A stretch of DNA of 64,000 nt from JANQIO01 sp043585095. GTDB taxonomy: Bacteria; Pseudomonadota; Gammaproteobacteria; Pseudomonadales; Halieaceae. A model generated the notes under the pieces. That model did not search any database and was not told the DNA's origin. It saw nothing but the letters and a program-made list of their open reading frames with translations. Both the position numbers and the translations under genes were made by a program. Below are positions 34,458-42,738 of this stretch, one piece after another. Position 1 is the stretch's first letter. Each line of letters begins with the position of its first letter. The stretch lies in contig CP121321.1 in assembly GCA_043585095.1 (NCBI GenBank), positions 558,001 through 622,000 on the forward strand. Direction: 5' to 3'.

Positions 34458-35006
34458 TCAGAAAGTAGGAGGCGTGCATGCCGTTATCAATTCGCATGGC
34501 TGGCGCCCGGGGTTTTCAAAGCTGTGAGGCTGGTTGCTTTTAAAGTAGTAGGCATCTCCTGGTCCCAGCACGCGCGATTGCCCGTTTACGGTCACCTTGA
34601 GCTTGCCAGATAAAATAAGGCCACATTCTTCGCCCTCATGGGTCATTGCATGCCCGCCGGTGCCAGCCCCCGGGCTATAACACTCCTTAAGAAACTGGAT
34701 ACCTTTGTCCCGTAGGTTGTCACCGACCTGTAGATAGGAAACGCCGCCCTCGGCAATGCCGGTCAATTCGTTTGATTTGTAGAACACTTTCTCGGGGCTA
34801 CTGTCATCATCGTTGAAGAATTCGCTCAGGCTGATCGGCACGCCAAGCAGTACTTTTTTCAGCATGCTTACCGTCGGATTCAGCTTGCCGTTCTCGATCA
34901 GCGAAATCGTCGCATTGGCGACCCCCGCTTGCCTGGCAAGCTCGCGCTGCGACAGGCCGTTGACGAGTCTGACTCGCTTTAATCGGTCTCCAATCGGTAT
35001 GTCCAT
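34458..35006 (-). CDS. XRE family regulator with cupin sensor domain (PuuR-like)
   Basis: A 182-residue two-domain regulator. Residues 5-60 hold an XRE helix-turn-helix (IGDRLKRVRLVNGLSQRELARQAGVANATISLIENG), and residues about 105-178 hold a cupin (HAMTHEGEECGLILSGKLKVTVNG and DAYYFKSNQPHSFENPG). PuuR, which represses putrescine use in E. coli, has this order and length. The gene is divergent from the omega-amino acid transaminase and 170 bases away, so I infer that it represses the transaminase and dehydrogenase genes and responds to a polyamine or to beta-alanine. Repeated TTAAC elements in the shared promoter may be its operator. Confidence 0.88.
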   Translation of the reverse strand: MDIPIGDRLKRVRLVNGLSQRELARQAGVANATISLIENGKLNPTVSMLKKVLLGVPISLSEFFNDDDSSPEKVFYKSNELTGIAEGGVSYLQVGDNLRDKGIQFLKECYSPGAGTGGHAMTHEGEECGLILSGKLKVTVNGQSRVLGPGDAYYFKSNQPHSFENPGRQPCELITACTPPTF

Positions 35007-35058
35007 GTTGTCTCCGTCACGAGTACCAGGCGTGATGCCTGTAAACTGTTCAGTATGC

Positions 35059-35128
35059 TTAACAATTTTCGCCTAATAGCATTAAAAATCAAGCACTTAA
35101 CTTTTGAAATTTAACATATTGTTTAACA
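35059..35128. promoter_or_regulatory. Repeated TTAAC elements upstream of the transaminase
   Basis: TTAACA occurs at 35059, 35111 and 35123, and TTAACT at 35097, in a 70-base AT-rich stretch between the XRE-cupin regulator and the transaminase. The last two are 12 bases apart in direct orientation. The position just upstream of the transaminase start fits a repressor operator. The link to the regulator is inferred. Confidence 0.4.
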
Positions 35129-35176
35129 CCCAAGTTGGCGCCTAGACTCCTTCAACGATAACGAGGTGATACCGTC

Positions 35177-36523
35177 ATGAACGATGCTGCTGCCGTGCCC
35201 AACGACATCGATACCAGTGCGCTGGATGCGTACTGGATGCCTTTTACCGCTAATCGCGATTTCAAACAGAATCCGCGAATCATCACCGGTGCAGAGGGCC
35301 ATTACTACACGACTGACAAAGGCAAGAAGTTATACGACTTGTTTGCCGGCTTGTGGACCTGTGGCATAGGGCATTGCCACCCTAAAATCGTGGAAGCAGT
35401 GCAGCAGCAGGTGGCCACGCTGGACTACGCTATCGGGTTTCAGGTGAGCAATAACCGTGCCTTTGAACTCGCCCAGCGCGTGACTGACATGGCGCCTGAA
35501 CCGTTTACGCGTTGCTTCTTTACCAATTCGGGCTCTGAGTCCGTCGAGACGGCGCTCAAGATGGCACTGGCCTACCACCGCGCTCGCGGGGAAGGTCACC
35601 GCACGCGTTTGATAGGACGCGAGCGTGGCTATCACGGCGTCAACTTTGGTGGCATATCCGTGGGCGGTATGGTCCCGAATCGCAAGGCCTTTAGCGCAAA
35701 CCTCATTCCGGGCGTTGATCACATTCGCGCCACCATGGATCTGGAGCACACTGCATTTTCTCGCGGGCAGCCTGAGTGGGGTGCGCATCTGGCGGATGAT
35801 CTGGAGCGCTTATGCGCCCTGCACGATGGCAGCAATATTGCCGCGGTAATTGTTGAGCCAGTGGCCGGATCCACAGGCGTATTGCCGCCGCCGGTCGGTT
35901 ATCTGGAGCGCTTGCGCGAGATTTGCGATCGCCACGGCATCCTGCTGATCTTCGATGAGGTCATAACCGCGTTTGGCCGGCTCGGTACGCCCTTCGCTGC
36001 GGATCGCTTCAACGTCATGCCGGACATCATTACCACCGCTAAGGGCATCACCAATGGTGTTATTCCAATGGGCGGTGTGCTGGTGCAGGACAAGATCTAC
36101 GACGCGTTTATGCAGGGCCCGGAGTCGGCTATTGAGCTGTTCCATGGGTATACCTACTCAGGGCACCCGGTGGCGGCGGCCGCAGGCGTGGCATGCATGG
36201 ATGTGTATCAAGAGGAGGGCATGTTTGAGCAGGCAGCAGCGCTTGAGAATCCGTTCCAGGAGCTTCTTCATGCCTTTGCCGACCACGACAAGGTAATCGA
36301 TGTGCGCAATATGGGTCTCATGGGCGCTATTGAGCTGGCACCTCGCGAAGGTGCGCCGGGTGCACGTGGCCTTGAGGTCCACAAGCGCTGCTTCTGGGAC
36401 GAGGAAGTTGTGGTGCGGAACGCCATGGACGTGCTCCAGTTCTCCCCTTTCCTGAACTCAAATGTCGAAGATCTCGAAAAGGCCTTTGACGGCGTACGCC
36501 GTGTTGTCGACGCCATCGACTGA
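35177..36523 (+). CDS. Omega-amino acid (beta-alanine):pyruvate aminotransferase
   Basis: PLP-dependent class III aminotransferase of 448 residues. The beta-alanine:pyruvate group is suggested by YWMPFTANRDFKQNPR at the N-terminus and by LWTCGIGHCHPKIVEAV. PLP contacts are in TNSGSESVETALKMA near residues 116-130, the cofactor Asp in LLIFDEVITAFGR near 256-268, and the Schiff-base Lys in TTAKGITNG at about residue 289. It would convert beta-alanine and pyruvate to malonate semialdehyde and alanine, the latter a substrate for the Ald enzyme upstream in the window. The next gene, a CoA-acylating semialdehyde dehydrogenase, supplies the following step. Confidence 0.9.
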   Translation: MNDAAAVPNDIDTSALDAYWMPFTANRDFKQNPRIITGAEGHYYTTDKGKKLYDLFAGLWTCGIGHCHPKIVEAVQQQVATLDYAIGFQVSNNRAFELAQRVTDMAPEPFTRCFFTNSGSESVETALKMALAYHRARGEGHRTRLIGRERGYHGVNFGGISVGGMVPNRKAFSANLIPGVDHIRATMDLEHTAFSRGQPEWGAHLADDLERLCALHDGSNIAAVIVEPVAGSTGVLPPPVGYLERLREICDRHGILLIFDEVITAFGRLGTPFAADRFNVMPDIITTAKGITNGVIPMGGVLVQDKIYDAFMQGPESAIELFHGYTYSGHPVAAAAGVACMDVYQEEGMFEQAAALENPFQELLHAFADHDKVIDVRNMGLMGAIELAPREGAPGARGLEVHKRCFWDEEVVVRNAMDVLQFSPFLNSNVEDLEKAFDGVRRVVDAID

Positions 36524-36592
36524 CGAATATCGACTAACGAATACAGCGATAAACCGGCGGCTTAGATGTCGTCCCTAACGGAGGTAAACACA

Positions 36593-38134
36593 GTGAATAT
36601 GGATGTAGCGGCAGTTGTTGAGTCAGGTTCCACCGATGCCCTGGTTGGACACTTCATCAATGGTGAAGTGAGCGCCGACCAGGCTGGCCGCACCCTCGCT
36701 GTGACAAATCCGGCGACGGGCGCCGTGGTGCGCTCAGCGGCGGTCGCAGATCTCGCCACAGTAGAGCAAGCGGTGGCAGCGGCAGCCGCTGCATTTCCGG
36801 CCTGGCGTGATACGCCGCCGGCGAAAAGAGCGGCGGTGATGTTTCGCTTTCGCAGCCTACTCGATGAGCATGCAGAGCATATCGCCGCCTTGATCACCGA
36901 GGAGCACGGCAAAGTAACGGATGACGCCCTGGGCGAATTTCGTCGCGGTGTCGAGGTCGTTGAGTATTGCTGTGGTATTGCTGAAGTTCTAAAGGGCGAA
37001 CACACGCGGAATGCAGGGCCCGCTATCGACAGCTGGTCGGAGCACCATCCGCTGGGCGTCGTTGCCGGTATCACGCCGTTCAACTTTCCAGCCATGGTGC
37101 CGATGTGGATGTATCCCATGGCGATTGCCTGTGGCAACACATTCATTCTGAAGCCCTCAGAAAAAGTGCCTTCGGCCGCTCTTTACTGTGCGCAGCTGCT
37201 TAAACAAGCGGGGTTGCCAGACGGTGTGTTCAATATCGTACAGGGCGATCGCGAAACGGTAGACGCTCTGCTGGAAAATCCTACGATACAAGCGGTTAGC
37301 TTCGTCGGCTCTACGCCAGTGGCGGAATCTATCTATCGGACGGCGAGCGCCCAGGGCAAGCGCGTGCAGGCCTTGGGTGGCGCGAAGAATCACGCGATCG
37401 TAATGCCGGACGCGGATATCGATAACGCCGTCAATGCCTTGATGGGAGCTGCCTATGGTTCCTGCGGCCAGCGCTGTATGGCCATATCCGTAGCCGTCTG
37501 TGTGGGGGATGAGCAAGCCGATCGCCTGGTGGCTGGTTTATCTGAAAAAATCGCCGAAATGACAGTGGGCCCCGGCACTGATAAATCCAGCGACATGGGC
37601 CCATTGATTAGCGCAGAGCATCGTCAGCGTGTTCTGGGGTTGATCGAGCAGGGCGTGCTAGAAGGTGCTGAGTTACCCGTTGACGGTCGAGAATTAACCG
37701 TCGAGGGGCATGAACAAGGCTTCTTTATCGGCCCTTGCCTGATCGACCGCGTACAGGCATCCATGACCGTCTATCGAGAAGAGATCTTTGGCCCGGTGCT
37801 CTGCGTGGTGCGCGTCGATAACGCAGAGCAGGCACTGAAGCTGGTGAATGATCACGAGTACGGCAACGGCACCTGTATCTTCACCGCAGATGGGGGTGCC
37901 GCACGCACGTATGCCAGTGCGGTACAGGCCGGTATGGTGGGTATTAACGTGCCGTTGCCTGTTCCAGTATCCAATCACAGCTTTGGGGGCTGGAAGCGGT
38001 CAATCTTTGGGGACCTCAGCATTTATGGGCCGGATGGTGTGCGTTTTTACACGCGCAGAAAGACGATCACCCAGCGCTGGCCGGAAGGTGGCGTTAGTGA
38101 AGAGGCGCGCTTTAATTTCCCCAGTAATCAATAG
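36593..38134 (+). CDS. mmsA: CoA-acylating methylmalonate-semialdehyde dehydrogenase
   Basis: Oxidises malonate or methylmalonate semialdehyde with NAD and CoA to acetyl- or propionyl-CoA and CO2. The 513-residue protein has the Rossmann block GITPFNFPAMVPMWMYP near residues 150-166, the site FILKPSEKVPSAA, SFVGSTPVAESIY, ALGGAKNHAIVMPD and the catalytic Cys in YGSCGQRCMAIS. GGAGGT at 36580 is 7 bases before a GTG at 36593 and 13 before an ATG at 36599, so I prefer the GTG to the ATG at 36566. It is 69 bases after the transaminase and completes beta-alanine breakdown to acetyl-CoA. Confidence 0.93.
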   Translation: MNMDVAAVVESGSTDALVGHFINGEVSADQAGRTLAVTNPATGAVVRSAAVADLATVEQAVAAAAAAFPAWRDTPPAKRAAVMFRFRSLLDEHAEHIAALITEEHGKVTDDALGEFRRGVEVVEYCCGIAEVLKGEHTRNAGPAIDSWSEHHPLGVVAGITPFNFPAMVPMWMYPMAIACGNTFILKPSEKVPSAALYCAQLLKQAGLPDGVFNIVQGDRETVDALLENPTIQAVSFVGSTPVAESIYRTASAQGKRVQALGGAKNHAIVMPDADIDNAVNALMGAAYGSCGQRCMAISVAVCVGDEQADRLVAGLSEKIAEMTVGPGTDKSSDMGPLISAEHRQRVLGLIEQGVLEGAELPVDGRELTVEGHEQGFFIGPCLIDRVQASMTVYREEIFGPVLCVVRVDNAEQALKLVNDHEYGNGTCIFTADGGAARTYASAVQAGMVGINVPLPVPVSNHSFGGWKRSIFGDLSIYGPDGVRFYTRRKTITQRWPEGGVSEEARFNFPSNQ

Positions 38135-38160
38135 CGTGCTGCACGTCCAGGGCTGAGTCA

Positions 38161-38179
38161 GGGCAGCGGTTTGCTGCCC
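38161..38179 (+). terminator. Hairpin downstream of mmsA
   Basis: GGGCAGC and GCTGCCC form a perfect 7-bp stem with a 5-base loop (GGTTT), 26 bases after the mmsA stop. No T-run follows, so it may stabilise the mRNA end or act with Rho rather than be a full intrinsic terminator. Confidence 0.4.
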
Positions 38180-38311
38180 GGCTGGCATCTTGAGTGCCGT
38201 TCTAGTCTTGGGGCCTGGCGCTTACGGTTTTGCCCCGGTGATAATGGCCGCGCGGCAACTCCCGGTTGTGTGTTCCCTCAAGGGCGCAATGCCTGTCCTG
38301 TTTTGGGTTAT

Positions 38312-38376
38312 CAGAGACCTCCTTTAGGCCGCCAGAGACGTTCCTTTAGTCCGGCAGACACCTCTTTATACCGTCG
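38312..38376. repeat. Three imperfect ~22-bp tandem repeats
   Basis: CAGAGACCTCCTTTAGGCCG (38312), CAGAGACGTTCCTTTAGTCC (38333) and CAGACACCTCTTTATACCG (38355) are three related units of 21-22 bases in the 340-base gap between mmsA and the lipoprotein gene. Helical phasing (two turns) suggests a protein-binding array, but nothing confirms that. Confidence 0.5.
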
Positions 38377-38390
38377 GGAGCTTGTGCGGC

Positions 38391-38418
38391 ATGGTGATAT
38401 AGTGCAATATATCACCAT
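38391..38418. promoter_or_regulatory. Perfect 10-bp inverted repeat, candidate operator
   Basis: ATGGTGATAT at 38391-38400 and ATATCACCAT at 38409-38418 form a perfect dyad with an 8-base spacer, 56 bases upstream of the DUF3192 lipoprotein start. Such dyads are typical of GntR- or PadR-type operators. No regulator of those families lies next to it. Confidence 0.5.
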
Positions 38419-38473
38419 ATAGTTTAGGCAAGCCTGCCTGCTAAGCACATTGTTAAAGTGAGGACCTCTTCAG

Positions 38474-38851
38474 ATGGAACAGAATATCAAAGCCTGGCGC
38501 AGCGCAGCAGCAATCACCGTAATTACCCTTGCCCTGGGTGGCTGCGTGGTGATCGACAGTGACGGAACCCACTTCAACACCGATAGCTGGGAGCGAGAGC
38601 AGCGCGAAAACCGCGAGGCAATTGCCGCGCTAGATATTGGCATGGAGCGCTCACAGGCACTAAGCGGTCTGGATGCACCTGCATACTCCGAAGCCTTTAC
38701 CCGCGACGGCGACGACTACCGGATTCTGTTTTTCCGCACCCAACGCGCGCACGCTGACGGTGACACAACGAAAGACGAAACCACGCCGCTGGTGTTCAAA
38801 AACGATGTTTTGATTGGCTGGGGTAGAGAGGCCTATAACGAACTGCAGTGA
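38474..38851 (+). CDS. DUF3192 family lipoprotein
   Basis: A 125-residue exported protein. Residues 10-23 are a signal peptide ending in the lipobox LALGGC, so Cys23 is the lipid-anchored residue. The rest, with REAIAALDIGMERSQALSGLDAPAYSE and RILFFRTQRAHADGD, fits the DUF3192 family, small periplasmic proteins related in fold to the BamE/SmpA type that I know mainly from gammaproteobacteria. The role is unknown. GAGG lies about 10 bases before the ATG. It is convergent with the two-component genes and downstream of the 38391-38418 dyad. Confidence 0.82.
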   Translation: MEQNIKAWRSAAAITVITLALGGCVVIDSDGTHFNTDSWEREQRENREAIAALDIGMERSQALSGLDAPAYSEAFTRDGDDYRILFFRTQRAHADGDTTKDETTPLVFKNDVLIGWGREAYNELQ

Positions 38852-38873
38852 GGCGTCGGCTGTACCGGCTTTT

Positions 38874-39501
38874 TCAAATAAGCCGCCAGTTTATCGCGTA
38901 CAAAACGGCCTGCGTTCGATCTCTACAGCTCAGCTTGGTAAGGATGCTGGACACGTGATTTTTCACGGTGCCTTCGGCCAGATGAATGACGTTGGCGACT
39001 TCTCGATTGGACAGCCCACCGGCGATCAGTTTGAGGATGTCACGCTCTTTGGAGGTGAGGATATCCGGGCCAGCCGGTGGCGCATCGGTAATGCCTGTGC
39101 TGGCTTGAGATACCAGTCTCGGTTCAGCTACGAACCCCCCCGCCGGCGAGCGTCGTAACCGCATCAATAAGCTTTGTGAGCGAGACATCTTTCAGCAGAA
39201 AGCCGTTGGCGCCTGCGGCTAAGGCGTCGATAAATAGCTGATGGTCATCGAAGGTGGTGAGCATCAGAATCGGTTGGCTATCGCCGGCCGCGCGAATCCG
39301 TTTGGCCATGGTGATGCCATCCATGCCTGGCATGCGTATGTCACACACCAGCACGTCGACAGGGTTCTCCCGTAGAGCTTTTAAGCCAGACTCCCCGTCG
39401 CTGCACTGCCATGCCGTGATGATTGAATCCGACAGCTCTATTAATCTGGCGATGCCTTCTCTTACCAGCGCCTGATCGTCCACGAGGCCAACGCGAATCA
39501 T
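38874..39501 (-). pseudogene. NarL/LuxR-family response regulator, frameshifted at a G7 run
   Basis: The receiver domain is complete up to residue 125, with Asp54 in VLVCDIRMPGMDG and the LLKDVS Lys. The frame then ends ...LAGGGVRS-stop. The LuxR-type helix-turn-helix (LTSKERDILKLIAGGLSNREVANVIHLAEGTVKNHVSSILTKL) continues in another frame from about 39150 to 38874. The junction is a run of seven G on the minus strand (bases 39135-39141). With six G the protein reads AGGGFVAEPRL and would be a normal regulator of about 208 residues. The start overlaps the kinase stop as ATGA. Either a real mutation, phase variation or a sequencing error. Only the receiver half would be made as written. Confidence 0.82.
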
Positions 39502-40616
39502 GTCTCACTTCCCCCTTGTTGGCCCAAATGCAATACAAGCTCGCAGCCCTGATTATCAACGCCTCGAACAAGCTCTCCTCGGCCTCCGAAGGGTTGTAGC
39601 CGTTTATTTATATTGGCCAGGCCAAAACCCGGGAAAGGGGACGCACCGGTAAACCCCACGCCATCGTCCTGAATACGAAGCGCAGATCCCTGGTAGCGGA
39701 TAGTGATTTGTCTGGCATCGCCGTGGCGCACGGCATTGTGAATGCCTTCCTGAATACAAAAGAGAAGCTGTTGGCTGAGGTCCATCGATAGCGCGGGCAA
39801 CTCACTGACAACGCTCAGGGAGACATCGGGTATCAATGCGCCAAGTCGCTTAATGGCTTGCTCAAGATCCTGGCTTTGCTGCTCTGACATGCTTCTAACA
39901 ATGCTTCGCAGCGCTTCAAGTATCTCGGAGGACAGTTGCTGGCAGGCGTCAACCTGTGGCTTGAGTTCCTCTGATGCGCTGTAGGACAACGCTTCCAACT
40001 GCAGGCGCAGAGCTGTGAGCTGATGTCCGATTGTGTCGTGTAGGTCCCCGGCAATTCGCAGGCGTTCTTCCGCTTGGCTCTTCTGTGCAATCACCGCTCT
40101 GGCTGCGATTAACTCGCTGTTTTGGCATGTCAGTAATTCTTGCTGTTGCTCCTCGCGGACTTTGGCGAGGCTTGAGGTAATGGCAAAGCCTTGCAGCGCG
40201 ATTAAGGATGCCCACGCCACCAGATACGTCCGGCTTTGCCAGCTAAATTCCAGAATGATCAGATAGGCGAGATTGGCGACTAGCAAAAATCTCCAGCTGC
40301 CGCGTTGGCTAAAGTGATAGGGCACGCTGGCCATCAGTACAACAGACAGTATGAGCGTTGACGTGTCCGGATGCACAGTCAGTGCTGCAACGCTCAAGCC
40401 TAACATTGCCACACAGCTGCCCTGACGTCGGCGCAGGGGCCACTGCAAACGTTCTCGATTGGCTGACGCGAGGAGCAGACCAATAAAGCCCAGATAGAGT
40501 AACAACGCGGGCTGCAGCCAGGCTCCCTGTAAATGGATAAACGCAACGACGCAGGAGGCACCCACGCCGCTTGCGATCAGCAGATTATCGTTGAGTGTGT
40601 TCTTTGCTATCGGCAT
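39498..40616 (-). CDS. Sensor histidine kinase, NarX/DesK-like (HisKA_3)
   Basis: A 372-residue inner-membrane kinase. About six hydrophobic helices occupy residues 10-150 and probably sense the membrane or a membrane-linked signal directly, since there is no periplasmic domain of any size. Then come a coiled-coil linker (residues 150-182) and the HisKA_3 dimerisation helix with the phosphorylated His193 in RIAGDLHDTIGHQLTAL. The ATP domain has EGIHNAVRHG (N box), RIQDDGVGF and PGFGLANINKRL (G boxes). It is followed by its frameshifted response regulator. DesK-type kinases often respond to membrane fluidity or cell-envelope stress; the divergent DUF2141 and carotenoid oxygenase genes are possible targets. 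Confidence 0.88.
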   Translation of the reverse strand: MPIAKNTLNDNLLIASGVGASCVVAFIHLQGAWLQPALLLYLGFIGLLLASANRERLQWPLRRRQGSCVAMLGLSVAALTVHPDTSTLILSVVLMASVPYHFSQRGSWRFLLVANLAYLIILEFSWQSRTYLVAWASLIALQGFAITSSLAKVREEQQQELLTCQNSELIAARAVIAQKSQAEERLRIAGDLHDTIGHQLTALRLQLEALSYSASEELKPQVDACQQLSSEILEALRSIVRSMSEQQSQDLEQAIKRLGALIPDVSLSVVSELPALSMDLSQQLLFCIQEGIHNAVRHGDARQITIRYQGSALRIQDDGVGFTGASPFPGFGLANINKRLQPFGGRGELVRGVDNQGCELVLHLGQQGGSET

Positions 40617-40802
40617 GGCGGAAAGCTTACCCCATAGCTACAGCTGCCTGCCCCTGCCAGAAGTCATGATTGCCGGTGAACAAATAGATGACTGCTGCCA
40701 CCTGCCCCTGCGCAGGAAAAGCGTGATTATGACTGTCAATGGTCGTTGAGTCGGCCAGAGCGTGGATTTTCGCCTCAATGGCAATGGTTGAAGGAGAGTA
40801 AG

Positions 40803-41216
40803 ATGAAAAGAGCGATAGCGAGTGTATTCCTGGCGGTGCAGTCGGTTAATCCGGTGCATGCCGCCGATGTGGAGCTGGAGGTCACCAACATCACTGAGCA
40901 GCGTGGCGCTATTTACTGGGCACTATTCGACAACGCAGAGGCCTACTCAACAGATGGCGCGCCCGTTGTGTCCTCGCAGAACAAGGTGCTGGGTGAGACG
41001 TTACGCATCACCTTGCACGATCTGCCAGAGGGTCGATACGCCGTTCGACTGTTTCACGATGCCAATGCGAACGGTGAAATGGATAGCAACGTGCTCGGTA
41101 TACCCGTTGAGGGCTACGGCTTTAGTAATAATGCCGGTAAGTTTGGCCCCGCCGGGTTTGAGGACGCCGCCGTCACGGTAACGCAAAGCGTCAAGATCGA
41201 CATCCGGTTGAGGTAA
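40803..41216 (+). CDS. DUF2141 domain-containing exported protein
   Basis: A 137-residue protein with a cleavable signal peptide (MKRAIASVFLAVQSVNPVHA) and a beta-sandwich domain of the DUF2141 family, with RGAIYWALFDNAEAY and the family signature LPEGRYAVRLFHDANANGEMDSN, which has an Asp/Asn-rich Ca-like turn. DUF2141 proteins are found near carotenoid and membrane-lipid genes in marine bacteria, and here the next gene, 6 bases downstream, is a carotenoid oxygenase. Function is unknown; it may bind a lipid or pigment in the periplasm. AAGGAG lies 5 bases before the ATG. Confidence 0.86.
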   Translation: MKRAIASVFLAVQSVNPVHAADVELEVTNITEQRGAIYWALFDNAEAYSTDGAPVVSSQNKVLGETLRITLHDLPEGRYAVRLFHDANANGEMDSNVLGIPVEGYGFSNNAGKFGPAGFEDAAVTVTQSVKIDIRLR

Positions 41217-41221
41217 TCGCC

Positions 41222-42679
41222 ATGAAACGTAGAGAGCTTTTGCGTTATGCCGCCGCCCTGACCGCCGCATCAGCGGCACCCAGTCTGACACGTGCCGAGG
41301 AGAGCATGCGGTGGCAGCTTGGCTTCCAAGGCGTAACGGAAGATCTGATGCAGCAGCCGATGAGGCTTCAGGGCAGCATACCTGCTTCTTGTCGCGGAAC
41401 GTTTTATCGGAATGGCCCGGCGCGGTATCAGCGAGGGGACCAGCGATACCGGCATTGGTTTGACCCCGACGGCATGATCCAGGCGTTCACCCTGGACGCG
41501 GATTCCGTCACCCATCGAGGGCGATTTGTTCGCACGCGCAAATTCAAGCAAGAGGAGGCTGCAGGCAGGTTTTTGTTTGACGGCGCAGGTACACGCTTTG
41601 CAGACAGTATCCCGGCACGCAACAACCAAGATTTCAACGTCGCCAACATTAACGTGCAGTCTTTTGACGGCGAATTACTCGCGCTTTGGGAGGCGGGCTC
41701 TGCCCACCCAATCGACGCCGATACCCTGAAGACCGGTGAACCGGTGCAGTGGAGCGCCGCGCTGAAAGGCGTGCCGTTCTCCGCCCACCCTCACTTCGAT
41801 CAACGAGGTGATATGTGGAATATCGGGGCTGCGTCGTTTGCAAGCAAGCCGAGCCTGTTGCTCTACCATATAGCGAAAAGCGGTGCGGGCGGGGCGAGGC
41901 GCCTCAGAAAGGTTCACGTTCAACCCTTGGATTTCATGGGCTATATGCATGACTTTGTGCTGACGCCGCGCTATCTGGTGGTCCTCAACAGTTCATCGTT
42001 GATGGGACATGGCGATGGGTTCGTTGACTCCATGACGTGGTCACCTTCACGGCCAAGCCAGCTTTTGTTTTTCGATAGGGACGATTTCTCACTGGTCAAA
42101 ACTATTGAGGTGCCGCCTACCTTTGTTTTTCATTTTGGTAACGCTTGGGAAGACTCTGATCGTCTATTCTTTACGGCGTCAGAATATGCGGATGACAGGA
42201 TTGCGACCCAGGGTATGTATCGTTTGGTGCAGGGCGAACCCGGCCCCTATTACACCGATCCCAGGCTGGTGCGCTACAGCGTTGATTTCAATGCAGGACG
42301 CGCAGAAAAAGTTGACCTGGGAAGCGATATGGAGTTTCCCGTGCTTGATAAGCGGCGACCGTTTGCGGCTCAGCGCCTGCTAGGCATCGCCGGTGGTCGC
42401 GCGCGCAATGCAGGCATGAGCTCCGCGCTGGTCCGTATTGACCCCACGAACGGCGCGGTGGACCAATATGACTACGGTGAAGACGTGATTGTCGAGGAGC
42501 CTCAGCTTATTCCAGCAGTGGAGGGGCCATACGTTATTCATAGCTTTCTCAACGTAAGGCAGAAGCGCTCGGGCATCGCACTGCTGCGCACTGATGAACT
42601 GTCGAAAGGTCCCATCGCTATCGCTCACATGGATAGAGTGCTGCCGCTGGGCTTTCATGGATGTTTTGTGAGTCGCTAG
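41222..42679 (+). CDS. Carotenoid oxygenase family protein (RPE65/CCD fold)
   Basis: Non-heme iron dioxygenase that cleaves a double bond of a carotenoid or apocarotenoid, or an isoeugenol-like stilbene. The 485-residue seven-blade propeller is marked by the four iron His: in FSAHPHFDQRGDMWN (near residue 185), FMGYMHDFVL (near 243), FVFHFGNAW (near 304) and the C-terminal LGFHGCF. The N-terminus, MKRRELLRYAAALTAASAAPSL, looks like a signal or membrane anchor with a partial twin-arginine (RR) motif, so export of the enzyme is possible, unusual for the family. It forms an operon with the DUF2141 gene. Substrate unknown. Confidence 0.88.
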   Translation: MKRRELLRYAAALTAASAAPSLTRAEESMRWQLGFQGVTEDLMQQPMRLQGSIPASCRGTFYRNGPARYQRGDQRYRHWFDPDGMIQAFTLDADSVTHRGRFVRTRKFKQEEAAGRFLFDGAGTRFADSIPARNNQDFNVANINVQSFDGELLALWEAGSAHPIDADTLKTGEPVQWSAALKGVPFSAHPHFDQRGDMWNIGAASFASKPSLLLYHIAKSGAGGARRLRKVHVQPLDFMGYMHDFVLTPRYLVVLNSSSLMGHGDGFVDSMTWSPSRPSQLLFFDRDDFSLVKTIEVPPTFVFHFGNAWEDSDRLFFTASEYADDRIATQGMYRLVQGEPGPYYTDPRLVRYSVDFNAGRAEKVDLGSDMEFPVLDKRRPFAAQRLLGIAGGRARNAGMSSALVRIDPTNGAVDQYDYGEDVIVEEPQLIPAVEGPYVIHSFLNVRQKRSGIALLRTDELSKGPIAIAHMDRVLPLGFHGCFVSR

Positions 42680-42685
42680 ACCGCT

Positions 42686-42706
42686 GCGCTCGCGAACAGC
42701 GAGCGC
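42686..42706 (+). terminator. Strong 8-bp hairpin after the carotenoid oxygenase gene
   Basis: GCGCTCGC and GCGAGCGC form a perfect 8-bp stem around a GAACA loop, starting 7 bases after the stop codon. There is no T-run, so termination is inferred only from position and strength; a replication or mRNA-stability role is equally possible. Confidence 0.4.
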
Positions 42707-42738
42707 GCCGCGTATGCTAAAAGATTATCTGTATTGGA

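Noticed and set aside
38171..38422. 83-codon plus-strand frame in the mmsA-lipoprotein gap
   Set aside because: It runs through the tandem repeats and the dyad, has no ribosome site, and its product has no pattern.
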